Assembly: GCA_017527825.1 (NCBI GenBank)
Contig: JAFXPO010000022.1
Span: forward strand, 1-64,000
Source: Oscillospiraceae bacterium
GTDB taxonomy: Bacteria > Bacillota > Clostridia > Oscillospirales > Oscillospiraceae
DNA: 64,000 bases
Reading direction: 5' to 3'
Part shown: positions 8,128 to 17,523 of the stretch, in pieces
Layout of the letters: every line of letters begins with the position of its first letter
How positions within the stretch are numbered: position 1 is the stretch's first letter
Translations under genes and position numbers: made by a program
Notes under the pieces: generated by a model
What the model was told of the DNA's origin: nothing
Database searches by the model: none
Seen by the model: the letters and a program-made list of their open reading frames with translations, nothing else

Positions 8128-8156
8128 TTGCAATTGGAAAAAAAAGGAGTTATATT
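8128..8156 (+). promoter_or_regulatory. Promoter of surface-protein gene
   Basis: TTGCAA (8128-8133), 17-base spacer, TATATT (8151-8156) in an AT-rich stretch that contrasts with the surrounding GC-rich DNA. Confidence 0.5.
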
Positions 8157-8239
8157 TTAAGAGAAACTATACTTGCGCGGGTTCTGCTTTCTTCATGATA
8201 ACGGGATCGCCGGTGCAAGAGAAAGATGGAGGGAATTGC

Positions 8240-11200
8240 ATGATGCAAACGGGCAAAAAAGCGTTGAGTCTGCTGCTCTCACTGGTTTTGCTGTTGGGAA
8301 CGTTTCCTGGCATGGCATGGGCGGCAAACGATGACAAGGAAGTCAAAACGTTAAATGCGCCGAAGCTGATGTCGTCGGTCATGCCAAGAGTGACAAAAAT
8401 CACTTTTGTCAAGACGCAGGGGGGAACTGTCACTGCGACGGCGTCCGATTTTGTCTATGGCGGCACGATCTACACGAAGCTTGATTTCGCGGATGATCCC
8501 GGCTACGAAACGAGCTTCAGATGGTACTATGGCGATGATGCAAGCAACAGCTGGACGCTGATCTACAATGAAACGGGGTCTGCCGTCTACAGCGGCGAGT
8601 CTTATGTCATCGGCTTCGGGAAAAAAGCCTCGAACGGCGATTTGATCGGCACTGACATTCTCGGCAAGCAGATTCGCGTCGAGGTCATTCAGACGAAGTC
8701 CGGAACGGATCCCCAGCAATACGCCGTCTGGTCGATATCCAAGGTATACAAGAAGATTGGCTCCGTGGCGGATCCCTCCACGAACACCTATCCGCTGACG
8801 GTGAATCTGGACGCGAACTCTTGCGAGTTCAACGGCGACACCCAGAAGCCGACGGTCACCAGCGTGACGGACGGTACGACGCCGCTGCCCACCAACAGTT
8901 ATGTTGTTGGCGGCGCATATACGCGCTCCGGCGATCAGTACATCCCCGTGCAGAACCCGACCGATCCGGGCAACTATTATGTGAAGGTTACATTTGACAA
9001 TGACTCATACAAGGGCGAGATGTACGTTCCGTACTCCATCGAGCCGAAGTCGGTCAATGCCAAGACCGACGGAACCAATGACGACCTCACCGTCGCGGTG
9101 AACGGGCTTCCCGCTACCTACACCGGCTCCGGTCAGCCGCTGACGGTCATCGTGACCGACACGAAGCGCAAAGACGGCGGCGTCGTTGCGCCGCAGACGC
9201 TGACGCGCAACAGCGATTACGCGCTGGTGTATCAGAAAAAGGTCGGCAATGACTGGACGGACGTTCCCGCCTCTGATCTCGACAACGGCAAGCTTGTGAA
9301 CGTGGGAACCTACCGCGCCAGGATCGAAGGCACGGGGGACTACAAGGATACCAGATACTCCGACGAGTTCACCATCGCCAAAGCGTCGATCACAACCTAT
9401 ACGCCGCCCACGGCAAACGAGATGACCTACAATGGGCAGGCGCAGACGCTCGCCACAGGAGGCGGCGGTCTCCCGGCAGGAACATCGGTACAGTACGCGC
9501 TGGGCGGCGCGACGACCCCGCCCACCGGCGGCTGGACCGACGATCTGTCAACCCTCAAGGGCACCGATGCGGGCGACTATTCCATCTGGTATAAGCTCGA
9601 CGGAGGCGACAACTACAGCAGCACCGACGCGCTGGGACCGGTTGTGGCGACCATCGAGAAAGCGGACACGGCTCTGACATCCCTTCCGGTGGGAATGGAG
9701 AACCTGGTTTATACCGGGAATCTGCAAAATCTGCTCAACAGCGCGGCGACCGCCACTCACGGCACTGTGAAGTACAAGGTGACAGACGCTTCTGTGACGG
9801 TTCCGCCCACGGATGGCTGGGGTACCGGCAACGCAAGTCACAGTATGGATCACGCGGGTCCCTTCAAGGTCTGGTACTATGTGGACGGCGGTACGAACTA
9901 CAAGAGCACGACGCCGAACTATGTCGAAGTATCCATCGCAAAAGCACCGCTGACGGTGACGGCGAAAGACAAAACGATCGTCTATGGCGATGCGCCTGCC
10001 AACAACGGCGTGAACTACAGCGGCTTTGTGAACGGAGAGAGTCCGAGCAACCTCTCCGGTACGCTGGCGTATGATTATAACTACGCGCAGTACGGTGATG
10101 TGGGGGATTACGCCATCACGCCGAAGGGGCTGACCAGCGGCAACTACAACCTCACCTATGTATCCGGCAAGTTGACGGTAACAAAGAAGAATATCGCCAA
10201 CCTGACCTGGCCGACAAATAGGTATTTCCCATACAATGGTAAGCGGCAAATGCCGACTGTCACTTCCGAGGATGTGGTAAATGGGGACGATGTTTCCTTC
10301 GACCTGTCCGTTCTATTCGGAGATGCAACCAACGTCGGAGAATTCGGTGTTGCTACAACCGGTATTTCCGGGGAAAAGGCAGGAAATTATTCGTTCACAC
10401 CGCCGGCACCTGAACAGTTTTATATCATCAAGGCGCCCGTCAGCCACGTTGTACTGACGGTTCCGGTGAGAAAAGGCACCAAGCTGGTGAACTTTGACAT
10501 CAGCAGATACATCAAGCCCGGCACCACGTCTGTCACGAGTGTTGACGCCACGTTTGATGACGGCAAGATGAGTTTCAATGAGGTGTTGCCCCAGGTTACC
10601 TTGAATGTAAAAGGAAATCATTATCAGGATTACACCATCACGGTGATCGCGAAAGAAGTGGGAGAGGATGAACTCTCAAACACCACAGCGGTTAAGCTGA
10701 ATGACAACGGCGTTCCCACCGGCGTCACGGACGTTGATTCCGGCAATCTGAAGGATTACACCGACCAACAAAGCGAATCGACCGAAGGCGAGACGACCGT
10801 TGACGTGGTGATGTCCGTGGAGCCTGTGCAGACGCCGGAGAAGAGCCGGCAGAAGACGGAGGATGTTCTCGGTCCCGATGCGAAGACGGATACCATCGAC
10901 GTAATCATCAATGAGACCAAAACCATCACGAACGGCGATGAGACCGAAGTTGTCACAGACATGGTCACGGATGCCGGACAGGTTTTGGAGATTGTCGTGG
11001 ACTATGACATGACCGGCAAGTATTGCCCGGTCATCACGCGCGAACATGAGGAAGGGGACAATTTCCCGGAGTTGGTTGTATTCCGCAGACTTACGGAAAA
11101 GCCGGACGAGCCTCCTTATGAGGAGGGCACCTACTATGTGGATTACAACGAAGATGATCCGGCGAACAGCAAAATCTACATCTATTCCCAGTACTTCTCC

Positions 11201-12451
11201 AAATTCACTATCGGGTATGTGGATGATGAATCCTACACTGTGATTTTTGACGCCAACGGCGGCGTCGGCACAGACGATGCTCATGCGACCACGGCAATCC
11301 AGACGCTGAAAGCCGGTGAAGCACATGACCTCGACGACGTGATGTTCAAGCGCAGCGGCTATACGTTCGCCGGCTGGAACACGAAACGGGATGGCTCTGG
11401 ACAAGCCTATGCAAATCAGGGGTCTATCACGCTTCAGGACGAGGACGTTACGCTGTATGCCCAGTGGGAGAAGAATCCTTCGCCTTCTTCTGGCGGTTCC
11501 TCGCCGTCCATCTCTGCCCCGACCGCGCCGCAGACGCCCTACCCTGTTACGCTTGCGCCGGTTGAAAACGGTGCGGTAGTTGTCGATCAGGAAGAGGCGC
11601 TCCCCGGCGCGACCGTGACGGTTACGGTTGCCCCGGATAAGGGCTATCAGGCGGATAAAGTGATTGCGACAGACGCGGACGGCAAACAGATCACCGCCAC
11701 AAGGAACCCGGATGGTACGTTCAGCTTCGAGATGCCTGAGGGCGAGGTCAGGGTTTCTGTGATCTTCTCCAAGCGGATCGCGACCCCTGTGGAGACCGGC
11801 GTTGCCGGTTGGCTCTCAACAGGTGATCATATCCTGTACATTCTGGGCAACCAGAATGCCGCCGGCATCAGACGGATTCGCCCGAATGGCATCGTTACGC
11901 GCGCCGAGACGGCGATGATGTTCTACCGTTTGCTGAAGAATAAGGATGTCGCGATCAGCAAGACCTTCTCTGATGTGGAGGAGACGGATTGGTTTGCCGA
12001 AGCATGCGGCGTTTTGGCAAGTCTGGACATCATCGATGGTTATCAGGATGGTACGTTCCGCCCGGATAACGTGATTACCCGCTCCGAGTTCGCGAAGATC
12101 GCGACACGTTTTGCCGTCGCGACCGGCGGCAAGGTCACGTTCCCGGATGTACCCGAAGACCACTGGGCGGCGGGCTATATCGCAACCGCTGCGGATTATG
12201 GCTGGATCGAAGGCTATCAGGACGGTCTGTTCCACCCGGACGACAATATGACGCGCGCGACTGCCGCGAAGATCATCAACTGCATGTTGGGTCGCGTGGC
12301 GGATCGGAACTATGTGCTGGAGAACCGTGACGAGCTAATCCCGTTTGTCGATTTGCAGGATCCTGAGGCGTGGTATTATTTCGAACTTGCTGAGGCAAGC
12401 ATTCCTCACGAGTTTACGCTGCAAAACGGCGCAGAGACCTGGGTCAAATAA
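8240..12451 (+). CDS. Large S-layer-homology (SLH) surface protein with MBG repeats
   Basis: 1403 residues. The signal peptide is LSLLLSLVLLLGTFPGMAWA. Residues about 180-700 hold repeated beta-rich modules with AxYTGxxQxL-type cores (TYTGSGQPLTV, TYNGQAQTLATGG, VYTGNLQNLLNS) and a clear MBG-type module near residue 570 (PLTVTAKDKTIVYGDAP). Around 1000-1080 is a Listeria-Bacteroides (Flg_new) repeat (VIFDANGGVG, GYTFAGWNT, VTLYAQWEK). A Ser/Pro linker and another beta module follow. Three SLH motifs end the protein (about 1205-1360: VTRAETAMMFYRLL, FRPDNVITRSEFAKIA, FHPDDNMTRATAAKII). SLH motifs bind secondary wall polymer, so this is a wall-attached adhesin or S-layer component. I chose the ATG behind GGAGGG. 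Confidence 0.93.
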   Translation: MMQTGKKALSLLLSLVLLLGTFPGMAWAANDDKEVKTLNAPKLMSSVMPRVTKITFVKTQGGTVTATASDFVYGGTIYTKLDFADDPGYETSFRWYYGDDASNSWTLIYNETGSAVYSGESYVIGFGKKASNGDLIGTDILGKQIRVEVIQTKSGTDPQQYAVWSISKVYKKIGSVADPSTNTYPLTVNLDANSCEFNGDTQKPTVTSVTDGTTPLPTNSYVVGGAYTRSGDQYIPVQNPTDPGNYYVKVTFDNDSYKGEMYVPYSIEPKSVNAKTDGTNDDLTVAVNGLPATYTGSGQPLTVIVTDTKRKDGGVVAPQTLTRNSDYALVYQKKVGNDWTDVPASDLDNGKLVNVGTYRARIEGTGDYKDTRYSDEFTIAKASITTYTPPTANEMTYNGQAQTLATGGGGLPAGTSVQYALGGATTPPTGGWTDDLSTLKGTDAGDYSIWYKLDGGDNYSSTDALGPVVATIEKADTALTSLPVGMENLVYTGNLQNLLNSAATATHGTVKYKVTDASVTVPPTDGWGTGNASHSMDHAGPFKVWYYVDGGTNYKSTTPNYVEVSIAKAPLTVTAKDKTIVYGDAPANNGVNYSGFVNGESPSNLSGTLAYDYNYAQYGDVGDYAITPKGLTSGNYNLTYVSGKLTVTKKNIANLTWPTNRYFPYNGKRQMPTVTSEDVVNGDDVSFDLSVLFGDATNVGEFGVATTGISGEKAGNYSFTPPAPEQFYIIKAPVSHVVLTVPVRKGTKLVNFDISRYIKPGTTSVTSVDATFDDGKMSFNEVLPQVTLNVKGNHYQDYTITVIAKEVGEDELSNTTAVKLNDNGVPTGVTDVDSGNLKDYTDQQSESTEGETTVDVVMSVEPVQTPEKSRQKTEDVLGPDAKTDTIDVIINETKTITNGDETEVVTDMVTDAGQVLEIVVDYDMTGKYCPVITREHEEGDNFPELVVFRRLTEKPDEPPYEEGTYYVDYNEDDPANSKIYIYSQYFSKFTIGYVDDESYTVIFDANGGVGTDDAHATTAIQTLKAGEAHDLDDVMFKRSGYTFAGWNTKRDGSGQAYANQGSITLQDEDVTLYAQWEKNPSPSSGGSSPSISAPTAPQTPYPVTLAPVENGAVVVDQEEALPGATVTVTVAPDKGYQADKVIATDADGKQITATRNPDGTFSFEMPEGEVRVSVIFSKRIATPVETGVAGWLSTGDHILYILGNQNAAGIRRIRPNGIVTRAETAMMFYRLLKNKDVAISKTFSDVEETDWFAEACGVLASLDIIDGYQDGTFRPDNVITRSEFAKIATRFAVATGGKVTFPDVPEDHWAAGYIATAADYGWIEGYQDGLFHPDDNMTRATAAKIINCMLGRVADRNYVLENRDELIPFVDLQDPEAWYYFELAEASIPHEFTLQNGAETWVK

Positions 12452-12464
12452 ACCTACATCAACC

Positions 12465-12500
12465 AAACGGACGCCTGCTCTATCGAGTAGGCGTCCGTTT
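12465..12500 (+). terminator. Terminator of the SLH-protein gene
   Basis: 16-base stem AAACGGACGCCTGCTC / GAGTAGGCGTCCGTTT with one G-T pair and a TATC loop. Confidence 0.88.
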
Positions 12501-12711
12501 GCTATAGATCACAGCTATGCACCGATAGAAAAAAAGCATGAACGCCTGAACTTAGCGATTTTGATGACTTTTCGTGAGGTTGAACGAAAAGGTGCTCAGA
12601 TAATTGTGTGAAACCCACAGAGAATAGAAGCAAATATAAAAAGATGCAAATGCTGAATAAACACATGCGAAAAAAGCATTAGAATTACCGGTCTGATTTC
12701 GGTAGACTCTA

Positions 12712-12730
12712 GTATCATATCTGGTGATAC
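12712..12730. promoter_or_regulatory. Candidate LysR-type operator
   Basis: Perfect dyad GTATCA-N7-TGATAC, which contains the ATC-N9-GAT (T-N11-A) pattern typical of LysR-type regulator sites. It lies 40 bases before the shikimate-dehydrogenase-like gene, whose cluster encodes a LysR regulator. Confidence 0.5.
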
Positions 12731-12770
12731 GGCATCTGTTTACCACAAATCAATGAAGGAGGATAATCCC

Positions 12771-13646
12771 ATGAGAATCGACATCAACACCAGATTCATC
12801 ACCCTGATCGGTACGCCTCTGAGCCAGTCCTTCGCGGCGCGGATGCAGAACGCGGGCTATGAGTCCGCGAACTTCAATATGGTGTACTTTTACACCGAGG
12901 TCGGCAACGACCACTTGTGCGAAGCCATCAACGCGGTGCGCTATATGCCCTCTCTCGCGGGCTGCGCCGTGACCAAGCCTAACAAGGTTGAAGTGATGCG
13001 TTATCTGGATGATTTCGACCCCCTGTGCAAGAAGATGGGTTCGAGCAACACCGTCGTCAAGACCGCCGAGGGCAAGCTGATCGGCTATAATACGGACGGC
13101 TATGGCGCGCTGCGCTCACTCAAGGAGTCCGTTGGCGAGCTGAAGGGCAAGGTGATGTTCTCCTTCGGCGCGGGCGGCACCGGTCGCAGCGTCTGCTTTG
13201 AACTGGCAGACGCCGGCGCAAAGCGCATCTACATCTGCTCCCGCTCCGGCGCGTGCGAGGAGCTTGCCGCCGAGCTGAACAAATACTATCCCGGCGTCTG
13301 CGTCCCCGTCCGCGCGTCGAACGAGGAAGCGATCGCCGCGGCGCTCGACGAGACCGACATCGTGCTCAACCTCTCCGGCGCAGGCATGCGCGGCAAGGAG
13401 GATACCACCTGCGTGGACAAGAAGTACCTCAAGCCCAGCCACATCTGCTTCGACGCGACCTACAATCCCCCCGAAACCCGCTTCCTGCGCGAGGCGAAGG
13501 AGATCGGCTGCCAGACCATCAATGGTCTCGACATGTCGCTCTATCAGGGTCTGCGCCAGATTCAGCTCTGGACGGGCGGGCAGTGTGCGCCGCTGGAGGC
13601 AATGCGCCAGGAGCTTATGACCATCATGGAAGAGCAGAACAAGTAA
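12771..13646 (+). CDS. Shikimate dehydrogenase-like oxidoreductase
   Basis: 291 residues. The N-terminal substrate domain has the SxS-like entrance TPLSQSFAARM and the catalytic-Lys region AVTKPNKVEVM. The catalytic Asp is in GYNTDGYGALRSL. The C-terminal NADP domain has GAGGTGRSVCFELA. These are AroE/YdiB features, but LSQSFAARMQN departs from the usual PIxHSxSPxxHN, so the ring substrate is probably not plain shikimate. The start is placed at the ATG behind AAGGAGGATAAT; the ATG at 12753 overlaps that RBS. It is first gene of a four-gene run with a TIM-barrel isomerase, a LysR regulator and a ThDP enzyme, which suggests catabolism of a shikimate- or quinate-like compound. Confidence 0.85.
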   Translation: MRIDINTRFITLIGTPLSQSFAARMQNAGYESANFNMVYFYTEVGNDHLCEAINAVRYMPSLAGCAVTKPNKVEVMRYLDDFDPLCKKMGSSNTVVKTAEGKLIGYNTDGYGALRSLKESVGELKGKVMFSFGAGGTGRSVCFELADAGAKRIYICSRSGACEELAAELNKYYPGVCVPVRASNEEAIAAALDETDIVLNLSGAGMRGKEDTTCVDKKYLKPSHICFDATYNPPETRFLREAKEIGCQTINGLDMSLYQGLRQIQLWTGGQCAPLEAMRQELMTIMEEQNK

Positions 13647-13659
13647 AGAGAGGTGCACC

Positions 13660-14499
13660 ATGGCAAGAAAGTTTTCCCTCGCGTACCTGACCATCCCCGG
13701 CGTTGATCCCGTTTCGCAGATCAAAATTGCCAAGGAGGCGGGCTATGATTTCGTGAGCCTGCGCACCATTCCGATGCATCTGCCCGGCGAGCCGGAGTTC
13801 CTGCCGCAGAAGGACCCCGAACTCTTCGCCGCCATCCAGAAGGCGCTCAAGGAGTACGACATGCCGCTTATGGACATCGAGCTCGCCCGCGTGCGCCCCG
13901 ACCTCGACATCGAGGAGTATCGCCCTGCGTTTGAAGCTGCCGCGAAGCTCGGCGCCACCGACGTGTTGGGCAGCATCTGGAGCCGCGACAAGGCGTGGTA
14001 CACCGACACCGCTGGCAAGGTCGCGGATTATGCCGCGGAGTTCGGCCTCAAGTTCAACATCGAGTTCCTGCCGTGGGCGGGTGTCCGCAATCTGCAGGAG
14101 GATATCACCCTCGTCGACAAGCTGGGTCGTGACAACGTCTACGTCATGGTCGATACGCTCCACGCCGGTCGCGCGGGCGTGACCGCAGAAGAGCTGGCGC
14201 GTACACCGCGCCGGTACTTCAATTTCATCCATCTCTGCGACGGTCCCGCCGGCCCCGACGGTGACCCTGTGCTGGACAACATCAAGGACAACCTGATGCT
14301 TTACACCGCCCGCGAGGCGCGCTTCTACCCCGGCGAGGGCGTGATGGACATTGCCGGCATGGTCAAGGCGATGCCGGAGATTCCGCTGTCCATCGAGCTG
14401 CCGAACCTCAAGGAGATCGAGACGCGCGGGCAGGCGGGTCACGCCCGGCGCTGCCTGGAGACCGCCAAGGCGTATTTCAAGGCGAACGGCATCGAGTAA
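13660..14499 (+). CDS. Sugar phosphate isomerase/epimerase (AP endonuclease 2-like TIM barrel)
   Basis: 279 residues of the xylose-isomerase-like TIM-barrel superfamily. Likely metal ligands are seen as Glu in FNIEFLPWAGV, Asp/His in MVDTLHAGRAG and His in NFIHLCDGPAG, ending with Glu in LSIELPNLKEI. Relatives include IolE (inosose dehydratase), hydroxypyruvate isomerase and 3-dehydroshikimate dehydratase. The last role would match the neighbouring shikimate-dehydrogenase-like gene, 13 bases upstream. The reaction cannot be fixed from sequence alone. Confidence 0.85.
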   Translation: MARKFSLAYLTIPGVDPVSQIKIAKEAGYDFVSLRTIPMHLPGEPEFLPQKDPELFAAIQKALKEYDMPLMDIELARVRPDLDIEEYRPAFEAAAKLGATDVLGSIWSRDKAWYTDTAGKVADYAAEFGLKFNIEFLPWAGVRNLQEDITLVDKLGRDNVYVMVDTLHAGRAGVTAEELARTPRRYFNFIHLCDGPAGPDGDPVLDNIKDNLMLYTAREARFYPGEGVMDIAGMVKAMPEIPLSIELPNLKEIETRGQAGHARRCLETAKAYFKANGIE

Positions 14500-14550
14500 C
14501 CGTTCAACCGCCCCGGCAAAAGCTGAAACAACGGGAACGGAGATGCGGCT

Positions 14551-15462
14551 ATGAATCTGCAACATCTATATTATTTCAAGACTATCGCGGAGCTGGAGCA
14601 CTTCACCCGCGCGGCGGAGGTGCTGAACGTCGGGCAGCCGAGACTGAGCCACGCGATGCAGAATCTGGAACGTGAGCTGAACGTCAAGCTTTTCACCCAA
14701 AGCGGGCGCAACGTCGTGCTGTCCCCCTACGGGCAGATGTTTTTGCCCCATGTGACCAAGGCGTTGGGGATTCTGGATTACGGCGTCAACGAATTGCAGC
14801 GAGCCGTGGATTCCGCGAAGAGCGTGGTGACGATCGCGTGCTTTCCGTCGCTGGCGCAGTTTCTGCCGGACATCATCGTGCGCTATGTCTCGGACACCGA
14901 CCGCACGGACGTGCGCCTTCAGACCAATCAGGAGGCAACGTACTACACGCTGCGTGAGCAGCTGCTCGGCGGCAAGGTGGACCTGGTCTTTGCAACGGAA
15001 ATCGACGATCCCCGCATCGGCAGTGCTGAAATCGGTGAGCACAGCTACGCGCTGCTGGTGCCGCAGGGGCACCGCTTCGCGGAGCGCCGAAGCGTCGCTC
15101 TGTGCGAGCTGGACGGCGAAAAGTTCATTGCCTACAGCAAGGACACCCAGCTGCGCCGACAGTTTGACGAGTACCTCCGCGGCGAGGACATCCACCTGCA
15201 CATCAGCGCCGAGAGTGCACAGGACATGATGATCTACGGGCTCGTTTCCGCGGGCCACGGCATCGCAGTGACGCCCTGGCCGCTGGGCGGCGCGCCGTAC
15301 AACGTGCGCGTCATCCCGTTGGAGGGCGTCCACAAGCGGAAGTTGTACCTGATGTGGAACCGGGAGAGCCTCATTTCGCCCGCGGCGGTATATTTCCGCG
15401 ATTATGTGGTTAAGCAAGGCGCAGTGTTTGACGAATATCGCCTGCGCAACAACATACAGTAA
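14551..15462 (+). CDS. LysR-family transcriptional regulator
   Basis: 303 residues. The N-terminal winged helix is MNLQHLYYFKTIAELEHFTRA followed by the recognition-helix region GQPRLSHAMQNLERELNVKLF. A linker and a two-lobed periplasmic-binding-protein-like effector domain follow (about 90-300; LVFATEIDDPRIGSAEIGEH, GLVSAGHGIAVTPWP). It is embedded in the cluster it probably controls, same strand as both neighbours, which is less usual than the divergent LysR layout. The dyad at 12712-12730 is a plausible binding site. Effector unknown, perhaps the pathway substrate. Confidence 0.93.
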   Translation: MNLQHLYYFKTIAELEHFTRAAEVLNVGQPRLSHAMQNLERELNVKLFTQSGRNVVLSPYGQMFLPHVTKALGILDYGVNELQRAVDSAKSVVTIACFPSLAQFLPDIIVRYVSDTDRTDVRLQTNQEATYYTLREQLLGGKVDLVFATEIDDPRIGSAEIGEHSYALLVPQGHRFAERRSVALCELDGEKFIAYSKDTQLRRQFDEYLRGEDIHLHISAESAQDMMIYGLVSAGHGIAVTPWPLGGAPYNVRVIPLEGVHKRKLYLMWNRESLISPAAVYFRDYVVKQGAVFDEYRLRNNIQ

Positions 15463-15485
15463 ATTTTTTTAGGAGGATAAACAGC

Positions 15486-17321
15486 ATGGGCAAGAAACTC
15501 GTTGCCGACCTGATGGTCGACTATCTGGAGCGCCGGGACGTCAAGTATGTCTTCGGTCTGTGCGGGCATACCGTCATCGGGATGCTGGACGCGCTCAGCC
15601 GCAGCACCAAGGTCAAGTATATCTCCAACCGCCATGAGGCGGTGGCATCCACCGCGGCGGACGGTTACGCCCGCGTGACGGGCAAGGCGAGCGTGTGCAT
15701 GTGCCACCTCGGTCCCGGCATCACCAACGTGCTCACGGGCGTCGCCAACGCGGCGTTCGACTCCATCCCCATGGTTGTCATCGCCGGCGACGTGCCGAGC
15801 TACTACTTCGGCAAGCACCCCCACCAGGAGGTCAACATGCACGGCGACGCGACCCAGTACAAGATTCTTGAGCCGGTGTGCAAGCGCTGCTGGCGCGTGG
15901 ACGATCCCGAAGCCCTGCCTGACATCATGGACAAGGCGTTTCGTCTTGCCGAGTCCGGCCGCCCCGGCCCCGTGCTGATTGACATGCCGATGGACATGTT
16001 CTCCCGCGAGGTCGAGGAGGACCTCTGGGAGCGCACAAAGCACGACAGCCACTTCACCTGCAAGCCCGCGCTCGATCCCGCGGCGGCGAAGGCGATCGCC
16101 GAGAAGCTGGTCAATGCCAAGAACCCCGTGCTGCACGCCGGCGGCGGCATCCTGCTCGCCAAGGCGAGCGAGGAACTGGCGGCGCTTGCGGAGTTCCTTG
16201 ATATCCCCGTTTCCCGCACGCTGATGGGTCAGGGCTGCCTTTCCGACCTGCACCCGCTGATGATCGGTCAGACCGGCTTCTGGGGCCTTGAGTCCACCCA
16301 CAGCTTCACGCTCAACGCCGACGTCATCCTCGGTCTCGGCACCCGCTTCGCGGAGGCGGACAGCTCCAGCTGGTATCAGGGCGTGACCTTCGATCCGCAG
16401 ACCACCACGTTCCTGCAAATCGACATCGACCCCACCGAGATCGGTCGCAACTACCCCGTCGAGATCGGCGCGGTCGCCGACCTCAAGCTGGCGCTGGCGC
16501 AGATTCTTGAAGAGGCGAAGAAGCTCTGCCCGAACGGCATCCATCGCGAGGGTCTGCGGGAGAAGATCGCGGCGGCGAAGGCGGAGTTCAAGAAGAGCAA
16601 CGAGGCGATCTCCTCTGACGACCGCTTCCCGATGACCCCGCAGCGCATCCTCAAGGACGTCAAGGCAACGATCCCCGAAGACGCGCACATCTTCACCGAC
16701 GTGGGCTGGAACAAGAACGGCGTCGCGCAGCAGTTCGACATTACGGTGCCCGGTACCATCCACCACTCCTCCGGTCTTGCCACGATGGGCTTCGGCGCGT
16801 CCGCGGTGCTCGGTGGCAAGCTGGCGGCGCCGGACAAAATCTGCCTGACGCTGACCGGCGACGGCGGCTTCGGCGTGAACCCGACCTGCCTCGCCACCGC
16901 GGTGGAGCAGGGCATCGCCTGCACCTGGGTCGTGATGAACAACTGCGCGTTCGGCACGATCGCGGGACTTGAAAACGCGAACTATGGCACGAAGTTCGGC
17001 ACCGTGTTCCAGACGCCTGACGGTGAGACCTACAGCCCGAACTGGGCGGAGGTCGCGAAGGCGTACGGCGTGGACGCGATCCGCGTAGGAAGCGCGGCGG
17101 AGTTCAAGCCGGCGATGGAACAGGCGATTGCCGCGAACCGCGCGGGCAAGCCGTTCCTGGTGGAGGCGATCATGGAGAACATCGTGGTTCCGACACCGGG
17201 GTGCTGGAACATCAATGACATCTACAGCCCCAGCGAACTGGTCGCGGAAGGCAAGCTCGTGAAGAAGGAGAACGGCAAGTACGTCACCCCCAGCCACGCC
17301 AAGAGCCACAAGGCGAAGTAA
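15486..17321 (+). CDS. ThDP-dependent enzyme, acetolactate synthase-like
   Basis: 611 residues, three domains. The N-terminal PYR domain has the catalytic Glu in ISNRHEAVASTAADGYARV (Glu50 region) and GPGITNVLTGVANA. The central domain is a DHS-type nucleotide-binding fold (about 200-340). The C-terminal PP domain has the ThDP-binding GDGGFGVNPTCLATAVEQG...NN motif (about 455-485). Overall layout is that of acetolactate synthase, glyoxylate carboligase or sulfoacetaldehyde acetyltransferase. No regulatory small subunit is next to it. Strong RBS (AGGAGGATAAAC). Together with the upstream dehydrogenase and isomerase it might cleave or ligate a 2-oxo acid or cyclic dione in an uncharacterised pathway. 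Confidence 0.87.
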   Translation: MGKKLVADLMVDYLERRDVKYVFGLCGHTVIGMLDALSRSTKVKYISNRHEAVASTAADGYARVTGKASVCMCHLGPGITNVLTGVANAAFDSIPMVVIAGDVPSYYFGKHPHQEVNMHGDATQYKILEPVCKRCWRVDDPEALPDIMDKAFRLAESGRPGPVLIDMPMDMFSREVEEDLWERTKHDSHFTCKPALDPAAAKAIAEKLVNAKNPVLHAGGGILLAKASEELAALAEFLDIPVSRTLMGQGCLSDLHPLMIGQTGFWGLESTHSFTLNADVILGLGTRFAEADSSSWYQGVTFDPQTTTFLQIDIDPTEIGRNYPVEIGAVADLKLALAQILEEAKKLCPNGIHREGLREKIAAAKAEFKKSNEAISSDDRFPMTPQRILKDVKATIPEDAHIFTDVGWNKNGVAQQFDITVPGTIHHSSGLATMGFGASAVLGGKLAAPDKICLTLTGDGGFGVNPTCLATAVEQGIACTWVVMNNCAFGTIAGLENANYGTKFGTVFQTPDGETYSPNWAEVAKAYGVDAIRVGSAAEFKPAMEQAIAANRAGKPFLVEAIMENIVVPTPGCWNINDIYSPSELVAEGKLVKKENGKYVTPSHAKSHKAK

Positions 17322-17385
17322 CAAAAGATGGCGGCATTCCTCGCGTAACATTGCGGCAACTGGAATCCGCCGGAAAAGCAAATCA

Positions 17386-17418
17386 AAAGGCACGCCAGAT
17401 TCGGCGTGCCTTTTTTTT
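17386..17418 (+). terminator. Terminator of the dehydrogenase-ThDP cluster
   Basis: Stem AAAAGGCACGCC / GGCGTGCCTTTT with an eight-T tail. Confidence 0.9.
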
Positions 17419-17523
17419 GCGGGATACTGCGCTTGCAAGAAAAATTGCCGGAAAATGCATAGAAATGTCGGCGGATTTGTTGTATGCTTGCTTCAAAATC
17501 AGAAGGGATCGGGGTGAGACCGT

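Noticed and set aside
15402..17438. Long open frame antisense to the ThDP-enzyme gene
   Set aside because: It is a codon-bias shadow in GC-rich DNA. It has no recognisable domain, while the opposite strand encodes a complete ThDP enzyme.
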